Assembly: GCF_010500915.1 (NCBI RefSeq)
Contig: NZ_JAAAWP010000002.1
Location: 124,001-188,000 of the forward strand
From: Alteromonas hispanica
GTDB lineage: Bacteria > Pseudomonadota > Gammaproteobacteria > Enterobacterales > Alteromonadaceae
Direction of reading: 5' to 3'
DNA length: 64,000 nt
Positions 17,918 to 29,078 of this stretch are shown in pieces. Position numbers and translations under genes: made by a program. A model generated the notes under the pieces. That model was given only the letters and a program-made list of their open reading frames with translations. It was not told where the DNA came from and searched no databases. Every line of letters begins with the position of its first letter. The first letter of the stretch is position 1.

Positions 17918-19263
17918 CATTTTTTTGGAGCCTAGGCGCATTTATTCTTGCCCTTGGTATTCTTGTTGCCGTACACGAGTGGGGCCATTTTTACGTGGCC
18001 CGCAAATGCGGTGTGCAGGTAGAACGTTTTTCAATTGGCTTTGGCAAGCCTATTTGGCGCAGGCAGGGTAAATCAGGTACCGAGTATGTTATTGCCATGA
18101 TCCCATTAGGTGGATACGTGCGCATGCTCGATGGGCGTATAGACGATGTCCCTCCAGAACTCGAAGAAAAAGCGTTTAATCACAAGCCGGTGCTGCAGCG
18201 CATGGCTATTATTGCGGCCGGCCCTGGCGTAAATTTTATATTTGCGTTCTTTGCCCTTTGGCTTATGTACTTAGTTGGGCTAGAGACAGTAAAGCCGGTG
18301 GTAAAAGCTGTCGAAGATAACAGTATTGCGGAAATTGCAGGCGTAAAAGCGGGCGATGAAATTATTAGTATCGATGGCCGACGCACACCAGATTGGGAAG
18401 CCGTTAATTTGGAAATGGTTTCCAACATCGGTGGTGAGAATACGGTAGTAACGGTCAGAAATGCATCAAATAACGAAAAAGAAGTGACATTTAACCTGAC
18501 TACTTGGAACTTTGATCCAGATATTGAGTCTCCACTAAGCAGTTTGGGTTTAACGCCATTTCGACCCGACCCAACATTAACCGTGGGTTTTGTTGGAGAG
18601 AGCAGTGCAGCGCAAGAAGCCGGCCTTTTGCCAGGTGATAAAATTACTGCGTTAAATGGCGATGAGCTTTCATCGTGGAATGCGTTAGTAGATGTGATTG
18701 TTGATAATCCCGGTGAGACTATTTCTCTTGCAATTGAAAGGGATGGACAACAACGCACCCTACGTGCCACGATAGCGCGCCGCGATACAGCACAGGGGCA
18801 AAGTGGGTATCTCGGTGTAAGCCCAACGTTTGAGCCTTGGCCTGAGGGGTATGTGTTTACGCATCAGTATGGCATTATAGAGGCTATAGGAATTGCGCTA
18901 GATAAAACATGGCGCTTAATGACACTCAGTGTCGAAATGATAGGAAAGTTACTTACTGGCGATGTGTCAGTTAAAAACTTAAGTGGGCCTATCTCAATTG
19001 CTCAAGGAGCAGGTACAAGTGCCGGTTACGGGCTTGCGTACTTCTTGAGTTTTCTTGCCTTAATAAGCGTAAATTTAGGCATTATAAATTTATTACCCCT
19101 GCCTATGCTCGATGGTGGTCATTTGATGTTTTTCATCGTGGAATGGATCACCGGCAAGCCTGTGCCTGAAGCGGTACAGGAATGGGGTTACCGAATAGGT
19201 GGCGTGCTTCTGTTTATGATTATGGGTATCGCTATTTTTAACGATATTGCTCGCATAACCTGA
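17911..19263 (+). CDS. rseP: Site-2 intramembrane metalloprotease RseP
   Basis: Cleaves the membrane anti-sigma factor RseA after DegS and so activates sigma-E; it also clears signal-peptide remnants. 450 residues like E. coli RseP. The zinc motif HEWGH is in the first transmembrane segment, two PDZ domains occupy the periplasmic middle (about 110-300), and the LDGGH metal-ligand motif lies in NLLPLPMLDGGHLMF. It starts with GTG seven bases inside the dxr end. It precedes bamA, the classic sigma-E-linked order. Confidence 0.96.
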   Translation: MLAFFWSLGAFILALGILVAVHEWGHFYVARKCGVQVERFSIGFGKPIWRRQGKSGTEYVIAMIPLGGYVRMLDGRIDDVPPELEEKAFNHKPVLQRMAIIAAGPGVNFIFAFFALWLMYLVGLETVKPVVKAVEDNSIAEIAGVKAGDEIISIDGRRTPDWEAVNLEMVSNIGGENTVVTVRNASNNEKEVTFNLTTWNFDPDIESPLSSLGLTPFRPDPTLTVGFVGESSAAQEAGLLPGDKITALNGDELSSWNALVDVIVDNPGETISLAIERDGQQRTLRATIARRDTAQGQSGYLGVSPTFEPWPEGYVFTHQYGIIEAIGIALDKTWRLMTLSVEMIGKLLTGDVSVKNLSGPISIAQGAGTSAGYGLAYFLSFLALISVNLGIINLLPLPMLDGGHLMFFIVEWITGKPVPEAVQEWGYRIGGVLLFMIMGIAIFNDIARIT

Positions 19264-19321
19264 TGAGAGTCAGGAAGTACAAAACAGCAAATATGAAACG
19301 CGGCCAGGAAAAGAAAAATAG

Positions 19322-21799
19322 ATGAAGTTAAAACAGTTAGTAGCAGCCGGATTAGTATTATCCAGTGCTAGCTTTGCCAATGCTGCGGCGCAAGACAGTG
19401 AATTCGTAGTACAAGATATTCGAGTTGAAGGGTTACAGCGTGTAGCACTTGGTGCGGCGTTAACCTATCTACCTGTACAGGTAGGTGATGAGCTAAATAC
19501 ATTTCGTGTAACACAGCTTATCCGCTCGTTATATTCTTCCACTCACTTTGAAAACGTTGAAATTTTACGAGATGGTAATACTCTTGTTGTTCGCGTATCA
19601 GAGCGCCCAACCATTAGTAATATCATCTTTGAAGATAACGATGATATTAAAGATGAACAATTACAAGAGAGTCTAGACGGTAACGGTGTGAGAGTGGGTG
19701 AACCGCTCGATAAAACGGTACTCACTTCAATTGAAAACGGGCTTAAAGATTTTTTCTACAGTATTGGTAAATACAACGCTGATGTAACCGCTATTGTTAC
19801 TCCATTGCCCCGTAATCGCGTCGATTTAAAGCTTCTTTTTGAAGAAGGCGACGCAGCAGAGATTGAGCAAATCAATATCGTTGGTAATGAGTTGTTTTCC
19901 GATGAAGAGTTAATGGAGTCGTTTGAACTTCAATACGATACTCCATGGTGGGACTTTTTATCTGAAACGCGCTATCAACAGCAAACGCTGCAGGGCGATA
20001 TGGAGTCGTTGAGAAACCATTATCTCGACCGTGGTTATTTGCGTTTCAATGTCGATTCTACACAGGTGTCCATGACGCCAGAGAAAAGCGGCATTTACGT
20101 TGCCATGAACGTGACAGAGGGCGAGCAGTACACTATTTCCGAAGTGGAGCTTGTCGGTGATGTTCTTGGGCACGAAGAATATATAGAGCGTGTGTTACCG
20201 CTTACGCCTGGTGAACTTTATAACCAAGCAGAAGTGACTTACACAGAAGAGTTTATAAGTAAGTACCTTGGCCGATTTGGTTATGCGTATCCTACTGTGA
20301 CTACTGTTCCTGATATAAATGATGAAGACAAAACGGTAAAACTGACTCTGTCCGTTGATCCAGGTAAGCGTATTTACGTTAACCGTATTAAATTTAACGG
20401 AAACGTAGTTACTGCCGATGACGTCCTTCGCCAAAATGTGAGTCAGATGGAAGGTACTTGGTTATCCAATAGTCAGCTTGAGGTATCAAAAAGCCAACTG
20501 TCTCGTCTTACTTATATGGAAAACGTAGAATTTGAAACAGTACGAATTCCGGGATCAGAAGATAAAGTAGACGTTAACTTTAACGTTAAAGAGCAGCCTT
20601 CTGGCTCATTTAACGCAGGTATCGGTTACGGCGACAGAACGAAATTGAGTCTGCAAGCGGGTATACAACAGGACAACTTCCTAGGTACCGGTAAACGAGT
20701 AGGCCTTAACCTAAGTACAGTTTCTTATCAGAAGTCAGCGCAAATAACCTATAACGACCCTTATTTCACGATAGACGGCATCAGTTTAGGTGGAAGTATC
20801 GGGTACAGCGAATTTGACGGTTCCGACTTTAACGTTATTCAATACAACTCGAAACGTTGGTCTGTAGGCGCAAACATTGGTTATCCAATTAACGAAGTAA
20901 ACCGTATTAATTTTGGTCTTACATACAGCAATGTAGAGCTTTTCAACCGTGGATTTTACGAGCAAACCGAACGTTTTTATAATCAGTTCCCTGATGGCAA
21001 CGATCCTGACGCGGCGGTAAAATACGACAGTTACTTAGCTAGCGTAAGCTGGAGTAGAGTGACTTTGAACCGCGGTTTGTTTCCAACTGCAGGTTCATCA
21101 CAGCGCGCTTCGTTTAGTGCAACAACACCAAATTCAGATGTAACCTATTTTAAGTCTGTGTTTGACGGTAAGTGGTACTTCCCACTATCACGCAATCAGC
21201 GCTGGTCGTTCCTTGCCCGAATTCGTTTGGGGTATGGTAACGGTTATGGCGACATTGACGGCAATGAGCAAATTCTTCCGTTCACCGAAAACTTCACCGC
21301 AGGTGGTGCAGATTCACTTCGTGGGTTCGAAAACAATACCGTGGGGCCTAGAGGTTTGCTAGTGTCATCACCGGGTAATATCGTTGGTCCAGACGGCGAG
21401 ACATTCCCGAGCGACCCTGCCGATGCCGTGATATCTTGGTCTCGACAGAGCCTTGGTGGTAACGCAATGGCACTTGGTGGTATAGAGCTTATTGTACCGA
21501 CGCCATTTGTTGAAGCTGATATGGACAACTCAGTACGTACAAGTTTGTTTGTGGATGTGGGTAACGTATGGGATACTGAGTTCGATTTCGACCGATTCAG
21601 TCAGTTAGAGGTGAGCCCGAATCAGCGTGGTGAGCTATTGGACTATTCTGATTGGACTCTGTATCGTAGTTCAGCAGGTGTGTCTGTTCAGTGGGTATCA
21701 CCCATGGGGCCGATGGTATTTAGCTTCTCTAGAATGATACGAGAGCGTGACGGTGATGATGCGAGATTCTTTACCTTCAACATCGGTCAAACTTTTTAA
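19322..21799 (+). CDS. bamA: Outer membrane protein assembly factor BamA
   Basis: Core of the BAM complex that folds beta-barrel proteins into the outer membrane. 825 residues (E. coli 810). A signal peptide (cleavage near ANA-AAQDSE) is followed by five POTRA domains, starting at FVVQDIRVEGLQRV, and a 16-strand barrel that ends in Phe (FNIGQTF). The essential loop-6 VRGF-type motif appears as LRGFENNTVGPRG. The operon position after rseP and before skp is conserved. Confidence 0.97.
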   Translation: MKLKQLVAAGLVLSSASFANAAAQDSEFVVQDIRVEGLQRVALGAALTYLPVQVGDELNTFRVTQLIRSLYSSTHFENVEILRDGNTLVVRVSERPTISNIIFEDNDDIKDEQLQESLDGNGVRVGEPLDKTVLTSIENGLKDFFYSIGKYNADVTAIVTPLPRNRVDLKLLFEEGDAAEIEQINIVGNELFSDEELMESFELQYDTPWWDFLSETRYQQQTLQGDMESLRNHYLDRGYLRFNVDSTQVSMTPEKSGIYVAMNVTEGEQYTISEVELVGDVLGHEEYIERVLPLTPGELYNQAEVTYTEEFISKYLGRFGYAYPTVTTVPDINDEDKTVKLTLSVDPGKRIYVNRIKFNGNVVTADDVLRQNVSQMEGTWLSNSQLEVSKSQLSRLTYMENVEFETVRIPGSEDKVDVNFNVKEQPSGSFNAGIGYGDRTKLSLQAGIQQDNFLGTGKRVGLNLSTVSYQKSAQITYNDPYFTIDGISLGGSIGYSEFDGSDFNVIQYNSKRWSVGANIGYPINEVNRINFGLTYSNVELFNRGFYEQTERFYNQFPDGNDPDAAVKYDSYLASVSWSRVTLNRGLFPTAGSSQRASFSATTPNSDVTYFKSVFDGKWYFPLSRNQRWSFLARIRLGYGNGYGDIDGNEQILPFTENFTAGGADSLRGFENNTVGPRGLLVSSPGNIVGPDGETFPSDPADAVISWSRQSLGGNAMALGGIELIVPTPFVEADMDNSVRTSLFVDVGNVWDTEFDFDRFSQLEVSPNQRGELLDYSDWTLYRSSAGVSVQWVSPMGPMVFSFSRMIRERDGDDARFFTFNIGQTF

Positions 21800-21871
21800 A
21801 TACTTTTTAATTAGAAAAGCGGGCTCGCACTTCGTGTGTCCCAAACAAGAAGATACAAAAAGGAGTTCCCT

Positions 21872-22387
21872 TTGAAACAGTTGGTTAAACATATCGTTGC
21901 AGGTGCAATGTTAAGTAGTGCACTAGTCAGTACGTCAGTAATGGCAGAACAGAAAATGGCCGTGGTGGACGTGCAAGGTATTTTCCAAGCTATGCCTCAA
22001 GCTGCTGAGATTCAAAACGCTATTCAGTTAGAGTTTAAAGATCAGTTAGAAGAAGTTAATCAACTTCAACGTGACGGCCAGTTCTATGCAGAGCGCCTTC
22101 AGCGCGATGCGGCTACAATGAGCGATGCAGAAAAGAAAGAACTAGAACAAAAGATCTTATCTGTTCGTGAAGAGCTTTCTAAAAAGGGTCAGCCTCTTCA
22201 GCAGGACATTCAGCGTCGCAGCAACGAAGAGCGTAACAAGTTGTTAGGTCTTATTAAGCAGGCTATCGATTCAGTAGCGGCTAAACAGGGTTACGACCTT
22301 GTTCTTAATGCTGGTGCTGTTGCGTTTGCAAAAGAAGAGCACGACTTGTCTGAGCAAGTTCTAGAACAGGTTAGCAAAGCTAACTAA
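21872..22387 (+). CDS. skp: Periplasmic chaperone Skp (OmpH)
   Basis: Trimeric periplasmic holdase that carries unfolded outer-membrane proteins to BAM. The TTG at 21872 has AGGAG six bases upstream and yields 171 residues with a clean signal peptide (MKQLVKHIVAGAM to SVMA-EQK). An in-frame ATG at 21836 adds residues before the signal and is unlikely. The mature protein is a long coiled coil (QLQRDGQFYAERLQRDA and beyond). It is closed by a strong terminator, and lpxD does not follow. Confidence 0.93.
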   Translation: MKQLVKHIVAGAMLSSALVSTSVMAEQKMAVVDVQGIFQAMPQAAEIQNAIQLEFKDQLEEVNQLQRDGQFYAERLQRDAATMSDAEKKELEQKILSVREELSKKGQPLQQDIQRRSNEERNKLLGLIKQAIDSVAAKQGYDLVLNAGAVAFAKEEHDLSEQVLEQVSKAN

Positions 22388-22420
22388 AACATTGCCACGG
22401 CTGGTAGTGTGTGACAATTC

Positions 22421-22461
22421 ATCAGACCAACAACCGAAAGGTGTTGGTCTGATTTGTTTTT
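22421..22461 (+). terminator. Intrinsic terminator after skp
   Basis: ATCAGACCAACA (22421-22432) and TGTTGGTCTGAT (22442-22453) form a 12-bp perfect stem, followed by TTGTTTTT. It separates bamA-skp from the lipid A genes. Confidence 0.88.
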
Positions 22462-22559
22462 CGCGTTTAACAGCGTATGGTTGCCGCCGAATTTAGTTTT
22501 TACGGCGAGTTTGACCATAAATCAGTTGCTAGGTCATGCTTGAATACAGGAGAAAGTTT

Positions 22560-23009
22560 TTGGCCAATTCACTTAATACCATCGAAATACAGGAAATAAT
22601 GGCACTTTTGCCTCATCGTTATCCTTTTCTGTTAGTCGATCGTGTCACCGACTATGTACTCGGTGAATCAATAAAAGCTTATAAAAATATTACGATAAAT
22701 GAACCTTGCTTTACGGGGCATTTTCCTGGCCAGCCTATTTTTCCAGGCGTACTTATTTTAGAAGCAATGGCCCAAGCGGCAGGCGTTCTTGGTTTTAAAA
22801 CCATGGGGAAAAATGACAGTTTGTATTTATACGCGGGAATAGATAATGCGCGTTTTAAGCGTCCTGTTGTGCCTGGTGATAAGCTTGAGTTTGACGTGGC
22901 ATTAGTGAAGGAAAGAAGAGGGATCTGGAAGTTTAAAGGTACTGCAACTGTCGAGGGAGACTTAGTTTGCAGTGCAGAATTTATGTGTGCGATGAGAGAG
23001 ATAGCATAA
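22560..23009 (+). CDS. fabZ: 3-hydroxyacyl-[acyl-carrier-protein] dehydratase FabZ
   Basis: Dehydrates beta-hydroxyacyl-ACP in fatty-acid elongation and competes with LpxA for 3-hydroxymyristoyl-ACP. Hotdog-fold motifs: [14 protein letters not shown], the catalytic His in [12 protein letters not shown] with Glu in LILEAMAQ. The TTG at 22560 has AGGAG seven bases upstream and gives 149 residues starting [10 protein letters not shown]. The ATG at 22536 lacks a good SD. It is coupled to lpxA, one base away. Confidence 0.95.
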   Translation: MANSLNTIEIQEIMALLPHRYPFLLVDRVTDYVLGESIKAYKNITINEPCFTGHFPGQPIFPGVLILEAMAQAAGVLGFKTMGKNDSLYLYAGIDNARFKRPVVPGDKLEFDVALVKERRGIWKFKGTATVEGDLVCSAEFMCAMREIA

Positions 23010-23010
23010 C

Positions 23011-23781
23011 GTGATCCATCCAACTGCGGTAATTTCAGATAGCGCAACCATTGGTGAAAATGTCACTATTGGCCCGTTTTGTGTGGTAGACGATAACGTA
23101 ACCATTGGTGATGGTTGCATATTGAAATCACACGTAGTTGTTCGCGGTAAAACGCGAATAGGCAAAAACAATAAGTTTTTCCAATTTTCGTCAATTGGCG
23201 AAGATTGCCAAGACAAAAAATATGCCGGCGAACCCACGGAACTTATCATTGGTGACAATAATGAGTTTCGCGAGGGCGTGACTGTTCACCGCGGTACGGT
23301 TCAAGATGAAGGTATTACAAAAATAGGCTCTAGAGGCCTATTTATGGTAAATGCCCATATCGCACACGATTGTGTGTTAGGCGACGATATTATTGTTGCC
23401 AACAATTGTGCAATCGCAGGTCATGTGCACATTGACGATTTTGTTATTGTTGGTGGTGCAGTGGGTATTCATCAATTCTGTAAAATTGGTGCTCACGCTT
23501 TCCTCGGCGCCGGAGGTATCATTTTAAGAGATGTCCCTCCTTTTGTGATGGTGAGTGGGCACAAAAACATTCCCCAAGGTATTAACTCCGAAGGCCTCAA
23601 GCGTAGAGGCTTTGAAAAAGATGAAGTGCTGGCGATAAAACGTGCGTATAAGGTTATTTACCGAGCAGGCAATACTATCGAAGAAGCCATAGAGGCACTT
23701 GAATCTCCAGCGAAAGACCACGAAAGCGTAGCCCGTATGGCTGACTTTCTTCGTCATGCCGAGCGGGGCATTATTCGATAA
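23011..23781 (+). CDS. lpxA: UDP-N-acetylglucosamine acyltransferase LpxA
   Basis: First step of lipid A synthesis, adding a 3-hydroxyacyl chain to UDP-GlcNAc. 256 residues (E. coli 262), GTG start. The left-handed beta-helix begins at once (IHPTAVISDSATIGENVTIG). The catalytic His region is NAHIAHDCVLGD, and GIHQFCKIGAHAFLGAGG lies near the end. A helical C-terminal domain follows. Confidence 0.97.
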   Translation: MIHPTAVISDSATIGENVTIGPFCVVDDNVTIGDGCILKSHVVVRGKTRIGKNNKFFQFSSIGEDCQDKKYAGEPTELIIGDNNEFREGVTVHRGTVQDEGITKIGSRGLFMVNAHIAHDCVLGDDIIVANNCAIAGHVHIDDFVIVGGAVGIHQFCKIGAHAFLGAGGIILRDVPPFVMVSGHKNIPQGINSEGLKRRGFEKDEVLAIKRAYKVIYRAGNTIEEAIEALESPAKDHESVARMADFLRHAERGIIR

Positions 23782-23783
23782 TT

Positions 23784-24932
23784 ATGACCAAGCCATTACG
23801 TATCGGTATGGTGGCCGGAGAGCCCTCTGGCGATGTACTCGCTGCCGGAATGGTGGCTGAACTGAAACGCCAATACCCTGGTGCCATCATTGAGGGAATT
23901 GGCGGGCCAAATATGCAGGCCCAGGGTTTTAAGACATTATTTGACATGGAAACCCTGTCGGTAATGGGGCTTGTCGAAGTTATTTCTCACCTTCCCGCAA
24001 TTCTAAAAGTTAAAAAGCAGTTGCTCGCGCATTTTGAACAATACCCACCTGATATTTTTGTCGGGATAGATGCCCCAGACTTTAATTTGCGTGTTGAAAA
24101 AGCGTTGAAAGCTCGAGGTATAAAAACACTTCACTATGTCAGTCCTACAGTATGGGCATGGCGAGAAAAGCGTATCCACAAAATAGCAAAAGCTGCTAAT
24201 CGCGTTCTCGGACTGTTCCCTTTTGAACAGAAAGTGTATGACAAGTATAAGGTACCTTATACCTTTGTTGGCCATACAATGGCAGATATCATTGCCATAG
24301 AGCCAAATCAAAAAGAGTCGAGAATAGCGCTGGATCTTGAGCTTGATAAACCCGTGTTAGCTGTGTTGCCAGGCTCGCGAAGAGGTGAGGTAGAAACGCT
24401 TCTTCCAGTATTTCTAGAAACGATTGAAGCTATCCACAAAAAGCGCCCCGATATCCAATTTGTGATACCCGCAGCAAATGATCATCGCTTTGAGCAAATC
24501 GAAACGTTTTTATCACAGACTAATGATGCATTAGCGCGATTACCTATCCATATTACGAACACAACGTCACGAGATGCCATGATTGCCAGCGACGTAATAT
24601 TGTTGGCTTCGGGTACAGCCACCTTAGAGGCAATGCTGTGTAAACGCCCTATGGTGGTTGCTTATAAACTCGCCCCGCTTACACATAAAATAATGCAGCG
24701 TCTTTACAAAGCACCTTACTTCGCTTTACCTAATCTATTAGCTAACGATGAAATCGTGCCTGAACTTCTTCAAGAGCAGGTAAATGCTGAGAATATGTGC
24801 AGCCAGCTTCTTGAATTTTTCGAAAGTGATAATTCAGCGCTTATTTCCCGTTTCACCGAACTCCACCATACGCTAAAATGTGACGCTGATAAGACAGCAG
24901 CAAAAGCGGTAGTGGAGGAGTTAGTTGGATAA
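23784..24932 (+). CDS. lpxB: Lipid-A-disaccharide synthase LpxB
   Basis: Glycosyltransferase (GT19) that joins UDP-2,3-diacylglucosamine and lipid X. 382 residues, same length as E. coli. Family motifs: [15 protein letters not shown] at the N-terminus, [36 protein letters not shown] and [11 protein letters not shown]. The end overlaps rnhB by eight bases. Confidence 0.97.
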   Translation: MTKPLRIGMVAGEPSGDVLAAGMVAELKRQYPGAIIEGIGGPNMQAQGFKTLFDMETLSVMGLVEVISHLPAILKVKKQLLAHFEQYPPDIFVGIDAPDFNLRVEKALKARGIKTLHYVSPTVWAWREKRIHKIAKAANRVLGLFPFEQKVYDKYKVPYTFVGHTMADIIAIEPNQKESRIALDLELDKPVLAVLPGSRRGEVETLLPVFLETIEAIHKKRPDIQFVIPAANDHRFEQIETFLSQTNDALARLPIHITNTTSRDAMIASDVILLASGTATLEAMLCKRPMVVAYKLAPLTHKIMQRLYKAPYFALPNLLANDEIVPELLQEQVNAENMCSQLLEFFESDNSALISRFTELHHTLKCDADKTAAKAVVEELVG

Positions 24933-25500
24933 ATTAATAGCCGGTGTAGATGAGGTAGGCCGCGGTCCGCTGGTGGGTGATGTTGTCACCGCAGCCGTTA
25001 TCCTTGACCCTTCAAATCCTATTGAGGGCCTGAACGATTCTAAAAAACTAAGTGAAAAAAAGCGCGTTGCTCTAGCACAAGAAATTCGAGAGAAAGCGCT
25101 TTACTGGAATATTGGCCGAGCTAGCCCCGCTGAAATTGACAACCTCAATATTCTACACGCCACTATGCTGGCTATGGTTCGCGCAGTAGACGGACTGCAA
25201 GTTACTCCAGATTTTGTTCGAGTGGACGGTAATCGCTTGCCTGATTGGAACTACCCATCAGAAGCGATTGTAAAAGGTGATGGCCTACATCAAGAAATAT
25301 CGGCTGCATCCATCATTGCGAAAGTGGAGCGCGATAATGATATGCTGGCACTTCACGAAGCTTATCCTCAATATAACTTTGCAGGTCATAAAGGCTATCC
25401 TACAAAAGCACATTTTGCGGCGTTAGCCGAATTTGGTGTGTTAGATTGTTATCGTAAGAGCTTTAAGCCGGTCAAGGCAATGCTTACGGGTAATAGTTAG
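24925..25500 (+). CDS. rnhB: Ribonuclease HII
   Basis: Removes RNA from RNA-DNA hybrids and starts ribonucleotide excision repair. 191 residues, TTG start overlapping lpxB. The catalytic residues lie in [12 protein letters not shown] (Asp-Glu) and later in [12 protein letters not shown] and KVERDND. The order lpxB-rnhB-dnaE is conserved in gammaproteobacteria. Confidence 0.96.
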   Translation: MDKLIAGVDEVGRGPLVGDVVTAAVILDPSNPIEGLNDSKKLSEKKRVALAQEIREKALYWNIGRASPAEIDNLNILHATMLAMVRAVDGLQVTPDFVRVDGNRLPDWNYPSEAIVKGDGLHQEISAASIIAKVERDNDMLALHEAYPQYNFAGHKGYPTKAHFAALAEFGVLDCYRKSFKPVKAMLTGNS

Positions 25501-25545
25501 TTTCGTAAAACAGATAAAGCGCCGCAAAATAAAAGAGAAAAAATC

Positions 25546-28500
25546 ATGTCTTCGCCATTTATTCATTTACGTGTACACAGCGACTATTCAATGATGGATG
25601 GGCTTAATAAGGTTAAGCCTATTTTGAGTAAGGTTGCCGAGCTAGAGATGCCAGCGGTGGCCATTACCGATCAAATGAATATGTGTGGCTTGGTGAAGTT
25701 TTACTCAGAAGCTCACTCCCGCGGTATCAAACCCATAATTGGCACCGATTTTTGGGTAACCAACGAAGTATTTGGTGACGAACCATTCAGGTTGACACTG
25801 TTAGCTATGAATAACGAGGGCTATAAGAATATTACCGTTCTTATCTCTAAAGCCTATTTACGCGGTCATCTTTCCCACCGTGCGGTGATTGACCAAGAAT
25901 GGCTTGCTGAACATAGCGAAGGTATTATCGTGCTATCTGGTGGTTTGCATGGCGATGTTGGCGTAGGGCTTACCAAAAATAACATCAAGCTGCTTGATTC
26001 CTCTTTGCAATTTTATAAAACCCATTTTCAAGATCGTTTCTATTTAGAGTTAGTGCGCACTGGCCGCCCGGGCGAAGAAGACTATTTACACCGAGCAGTG
26101 GAATTTGCCCAACAGAAAGACTTACCGGTTGTTGCGACTAATGAAGTTTGCTTTATCGATAAAGAGGGCTTCGAGGCGCACGAAATTCGGGTGTGTATTC
26201 ACGATGGCTACACGTTAGATGATACCCGCCGACCTAAACGCTATAGCGAGCAGCAATATCTTCGTACCGCAGATGAAATGATAGAGCTGTTTAGCGATAT
26301 TCCCGAAGCCATAGAAAACACCGTTGAAATAGCAAAGCGTTGTAATGTGACGGTTCGTCTCAACGAATATTTCTTGCCCCAGTTTCCAACAGGAGGCATG
26401 ACAACCGAAGACTTCTTGGTCAAGGTCTCTGAAGAAGGACTTGAGGACAGGCTTGAGTTTTTGTTCCCTGATGAAAACGAGCGAAAAGAAAAGCGCCCAG
26501 AGTATGACGACCGTCTTCGCGTAGAGCTTGAAGTGATTAACCAAATGGGTTTTCCCGGTTACTTCCTCATCGTGATGGAATTTATCCAATGGAGTAAAGA
26601 TAACGGAATACCCGTTGGGCCAGGTCGCGGTTCAGGTGCCGGTTCGTTAGTGGCTTATGCGTTAAAAATTACCGATCTCGACCCCCTTGAATTCGATTTG
26701 CTTTTCGAGCGATTTTTGAACCCCGAACGTGTATCTATGCCCGATTTCGACGTTGACTTCTGTATGGACAGACGAGATGAGGTTATCGATCACGTTGCTG
26801 AGCTTTATGGCCGCCAAGCAGTATCACAAATTATCACCTTTGGAACGATGGCGGCAAAAGCCGTGGTGCGTGATGTCGGCCGCGTGCTAGGTCACCCCTA
26901 TGGGTTTGTTGATAGAATTTCAAAGCTTATTCCTTCCGACCCCGGTATGACACTAGAAAAGGCGTTCAAAGCAGAGCCGCAATTACCTCAAGTATACGAG
27001 CAAGACGAAGAGGTAAAAGACCTCATTGATATGGCGCGTATTTTAGAAGGTGTTACTCGTAACGCAGGAAAGCATGCCGGTGGTGTGGTTATCGCACCAA
27101 CAACTATCACTGATTTTTCGCCGCTTTACTGCGATGATGAGGGTAAAAACCCGGTCACCCAGTTTGATAAAAACGATGTAGAGACCGCGGGGCTGGTCAA
27201 GTTTGACTTCTTAGGGCTTAGAACTCTGACCATCATTCAGTGGGCTATCGATATGGTCAAAGAAGGCAAAAATATCGATATCGACATTTCTGCTATACCT
27301 CTCGCCGATCCTAAAAGTTTTCGTACTCTTCAAAATGCTGAAACCACCGCAGTGTTCCAGCTTGAGTCTCGGGGCATGAAAGAGTTAATCAAGCGCCTTA
27401 GACCAGACAGTTTCGAAGATATCATTGCACTGGTGGCGTTGTTCCGCCCCGGCCCACTGCAGTCGGGCATGGTAGATAACTTTATCGATCGTAAGCACGG
27501 CCGGGAGGCTATTTCATATCCCGATAAAGATTATCAACATGAGTGTTTGCAAGAAATTCTAGAGCCAACCTACGGCATTATTTTATACCAAGAGCAGGTT
27601 ATGCAGATTGCCCAGGAAATGGCAGGCTATTCCCTTGGCGGCGCTGACTTACTTCGTCGGGCAATGGGTAAGAAAAAGCCAGAGGAAATGGCTAAGCAGC
27701 GAGGCGCTTTTGCTGAAGGGGCAAAGGGAAATAATATTGACCCCGACTTGGCCATGAAAATTTTCGACTTGGTTGAAAAGTTTGCAGGTTACGGGTTTAA
27801 CAAATCTCACTCTGCGGCATACGCTTTGGTGTCATACCAAACTTTATGGCTAAAAGTACACTATCCGGCTGAGTTTATGGCCGCTGTTATGTCTGCTGAT
27901 ATGGATAATACAGACAAAATAGTGACCCTAGTAGACGAATGCGAGCGCATGGGTATTGAGATTTTACCGCCAGACCTTAACGCCGGAAAATACAAATTTA
28001 CGGTAGATAGCAAAGGCCGCATTGTTTACGGAATTGGCGCTATTAAAGGTGTGGGTGAAGGTCCTATTGAGGCCATCATTGAGGCCCGAAATAGTCACGG
28101 TGCGTTTAAAGATCTGTTCGAGTTTTGTGCAAAAATAGACACCAAGAAAGTAAATAAACGAGTTTTAGAAAAGCTAGTATTGTCTGGTGCAATGGACAAT
28201 TTAGGGCCGCACAGAGCGACGCTGATGGCAACACTGCCAGAGGCTCTTGCTGCTGCTGGGCAGCATGCGAAAGCTGAGTCTTTCGGTCAGTCAGATATGT
28301 TCGGGCTTTTAACCACAGAGCCCGATGAGGTAGAGCAGGCATTCGCCGATGTACCAGAGTGGCCTGAGAAAGTCTGGCTTGAGGGTGAAAAAGACACTCT
28401 AGGTTTATACCTTACTGGGCATCCAATAAATCAGTACGCCGATGAACTTCGTTATTACACCGATGGTCGCCTTGTGGATTTAAAACCGACAAATAAAGAT

Positions 28501-29010
28501 CAAATGGCTAGTGCCGTTGGTCTGGTGCTTGGTGTTAGAGTGATGACAAACAAGCGCGGACGCCGGTGGGCAATAGTGACACTGGATGATAAGAGTGCCA
28601 GAATGGACGTACGTTTTTTCCCCGATACTTACGAACAGTTCGAAAGTGTGTTGGAAACAGACAAAATATTGCTCATAAAGGGACAGGTCAGCTTTGATGA
28701 TTTCTCTGGGGGCAATACAATCACCGCCCGTGATGTTATGGACATTGTTCAGGCACGAGAGAAAAACGCGAAAGCGCTGGCGATAAAAGTAGATACCCAG
28801 ACGCTTGAAACGAAAAAAATGAGTCAGATGCAATCTATTCTACAGGCATTTAATGGCGGCAGTTGTCCCGTTCAAATGGCGGTTACACACCCAGATGCTG
28901 AGGTAACGTTAGCATGTGGTGCTAAATGGTATGTAACGCCGGAGGATCAACTATTGCACGACCTCAAACAGTGTTTGGGAGAAAAAGCCGTTTCAATTCT
29001 CTACCATTAA
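25546..29010 (+). CDS. dnaE: DNA polymerase III alpha subunit
   Basis: Replicative polymerase catalytic subunit. 1154 residues (E. coli 1160). N-terminal PHP domain ([16 protein letters not shown]), palm with the catalytic PDFDVDF motif near residue 400, [16 protein letters not shown] nucleotide-binding region, tandem HhH region ([11 protein letters not shown]), and an OB fold near the C-terminus ([18 protein letters not shown]). Full-length with no frameshift. Confidence 0.98.
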   Translation: MSSPFIHLRVHSDYSMMDGLNKVKPILSKVAELEMPAVAITDQMNMCGLVKFYSEAHSRGIKPIIGTDFWVTNEVFGDEPFRLTLLAMNNEGYKNITVLISKAYLRGHLSHRAVIDQEWLAEHSEGIIVLSGGLHGDVGVGLTKNNIKLLDSSLQFYKTHFQDRFYLELVRTGRPGEEDYLHRAVEFAQQKDLPVVATNEVCFIDKEGFEAHEIRVCIHDGYTLDDTRRPKRYSEQQYLRTADEMIELFSDIPEAIENTVEIAKRCNVTVRLNEYFLPQFPTGGMTTEDFLVKVSEEGLEDRLEFLFPDENERKEKRPEYDDRLRVELEVINQMGFPGYFLIVMEFIQWSKDNGIPVGPGRGSGAGSLVAYALKITDLDPLEFDLLFERFLNPERVSMPDFDVDFCMDRRDEVIDHVAELYGRQAVSQIITFGTMAAKAVVRDVGRVLGHPYGFVDRISKLIPSDPGMTLEKAFKAEPQLPQVYEQDEEVKDLIDMARILEGVTRNAGKHAGGVVIAPTTITDFSPLYCDDEGKNPVTQFDKNDVETAGLVKFDFLGLRTLTIIQWAIDMVKEGKNIDIDISAIPLADPKSFRTLQNAETTAVFQLESRGMKELIKRLRPDSFEDIIALVALFRPGPLQSGMVDNFIDRKHGREAISYPDKDYQHECLQEILEPTYGIILYQEQVMQIAQEMAGYSLGGADLLRRAMGKKKPEEMAKQRGAFAEGAKGNNIDPDLAMKIFDLVEKFAGYGFNKSHSAAYALVSYQTLWLKVHYPAEFMAAVMSADMDNTDKIVTLVDECERMGIEILPPDLNAGKYKFTVDSKGRIVYGIGAIKGVGEGPIEAIIEARNSHGAFKDLFEFCAKIDTKKVNKRVLEKLVLSGAMDNLGPHRATLMATLPEALAAAGQHAKAESFGQSDMFGLLTTEPDEVEQAFADVPEWPEKVWLEGEKDTLGLYLTGHPINQYADELRYYTDGRLVDLKPTNKDQMASAVGLVLGVRVMTNKRGRRWAIVTLDDKSARMDVRFFPDTYEQFESVLETDKILLIKGQVSFDDFSGGNTITARDVMDIVQAREKNAKALAIKVDTQTLETKKMSQMQSILQAFNGGSCPVQMAVTHPDAEVTLACGAKWYVTPEDQLLHDLKQCLGEKAVSILYH

Positions 29011-29078
29011 TGGTCAGAGTTCGATAGATTGGACAACTCGCGTTTGTATAAACGAGCGTAGAAAGAATAGGACATAAA

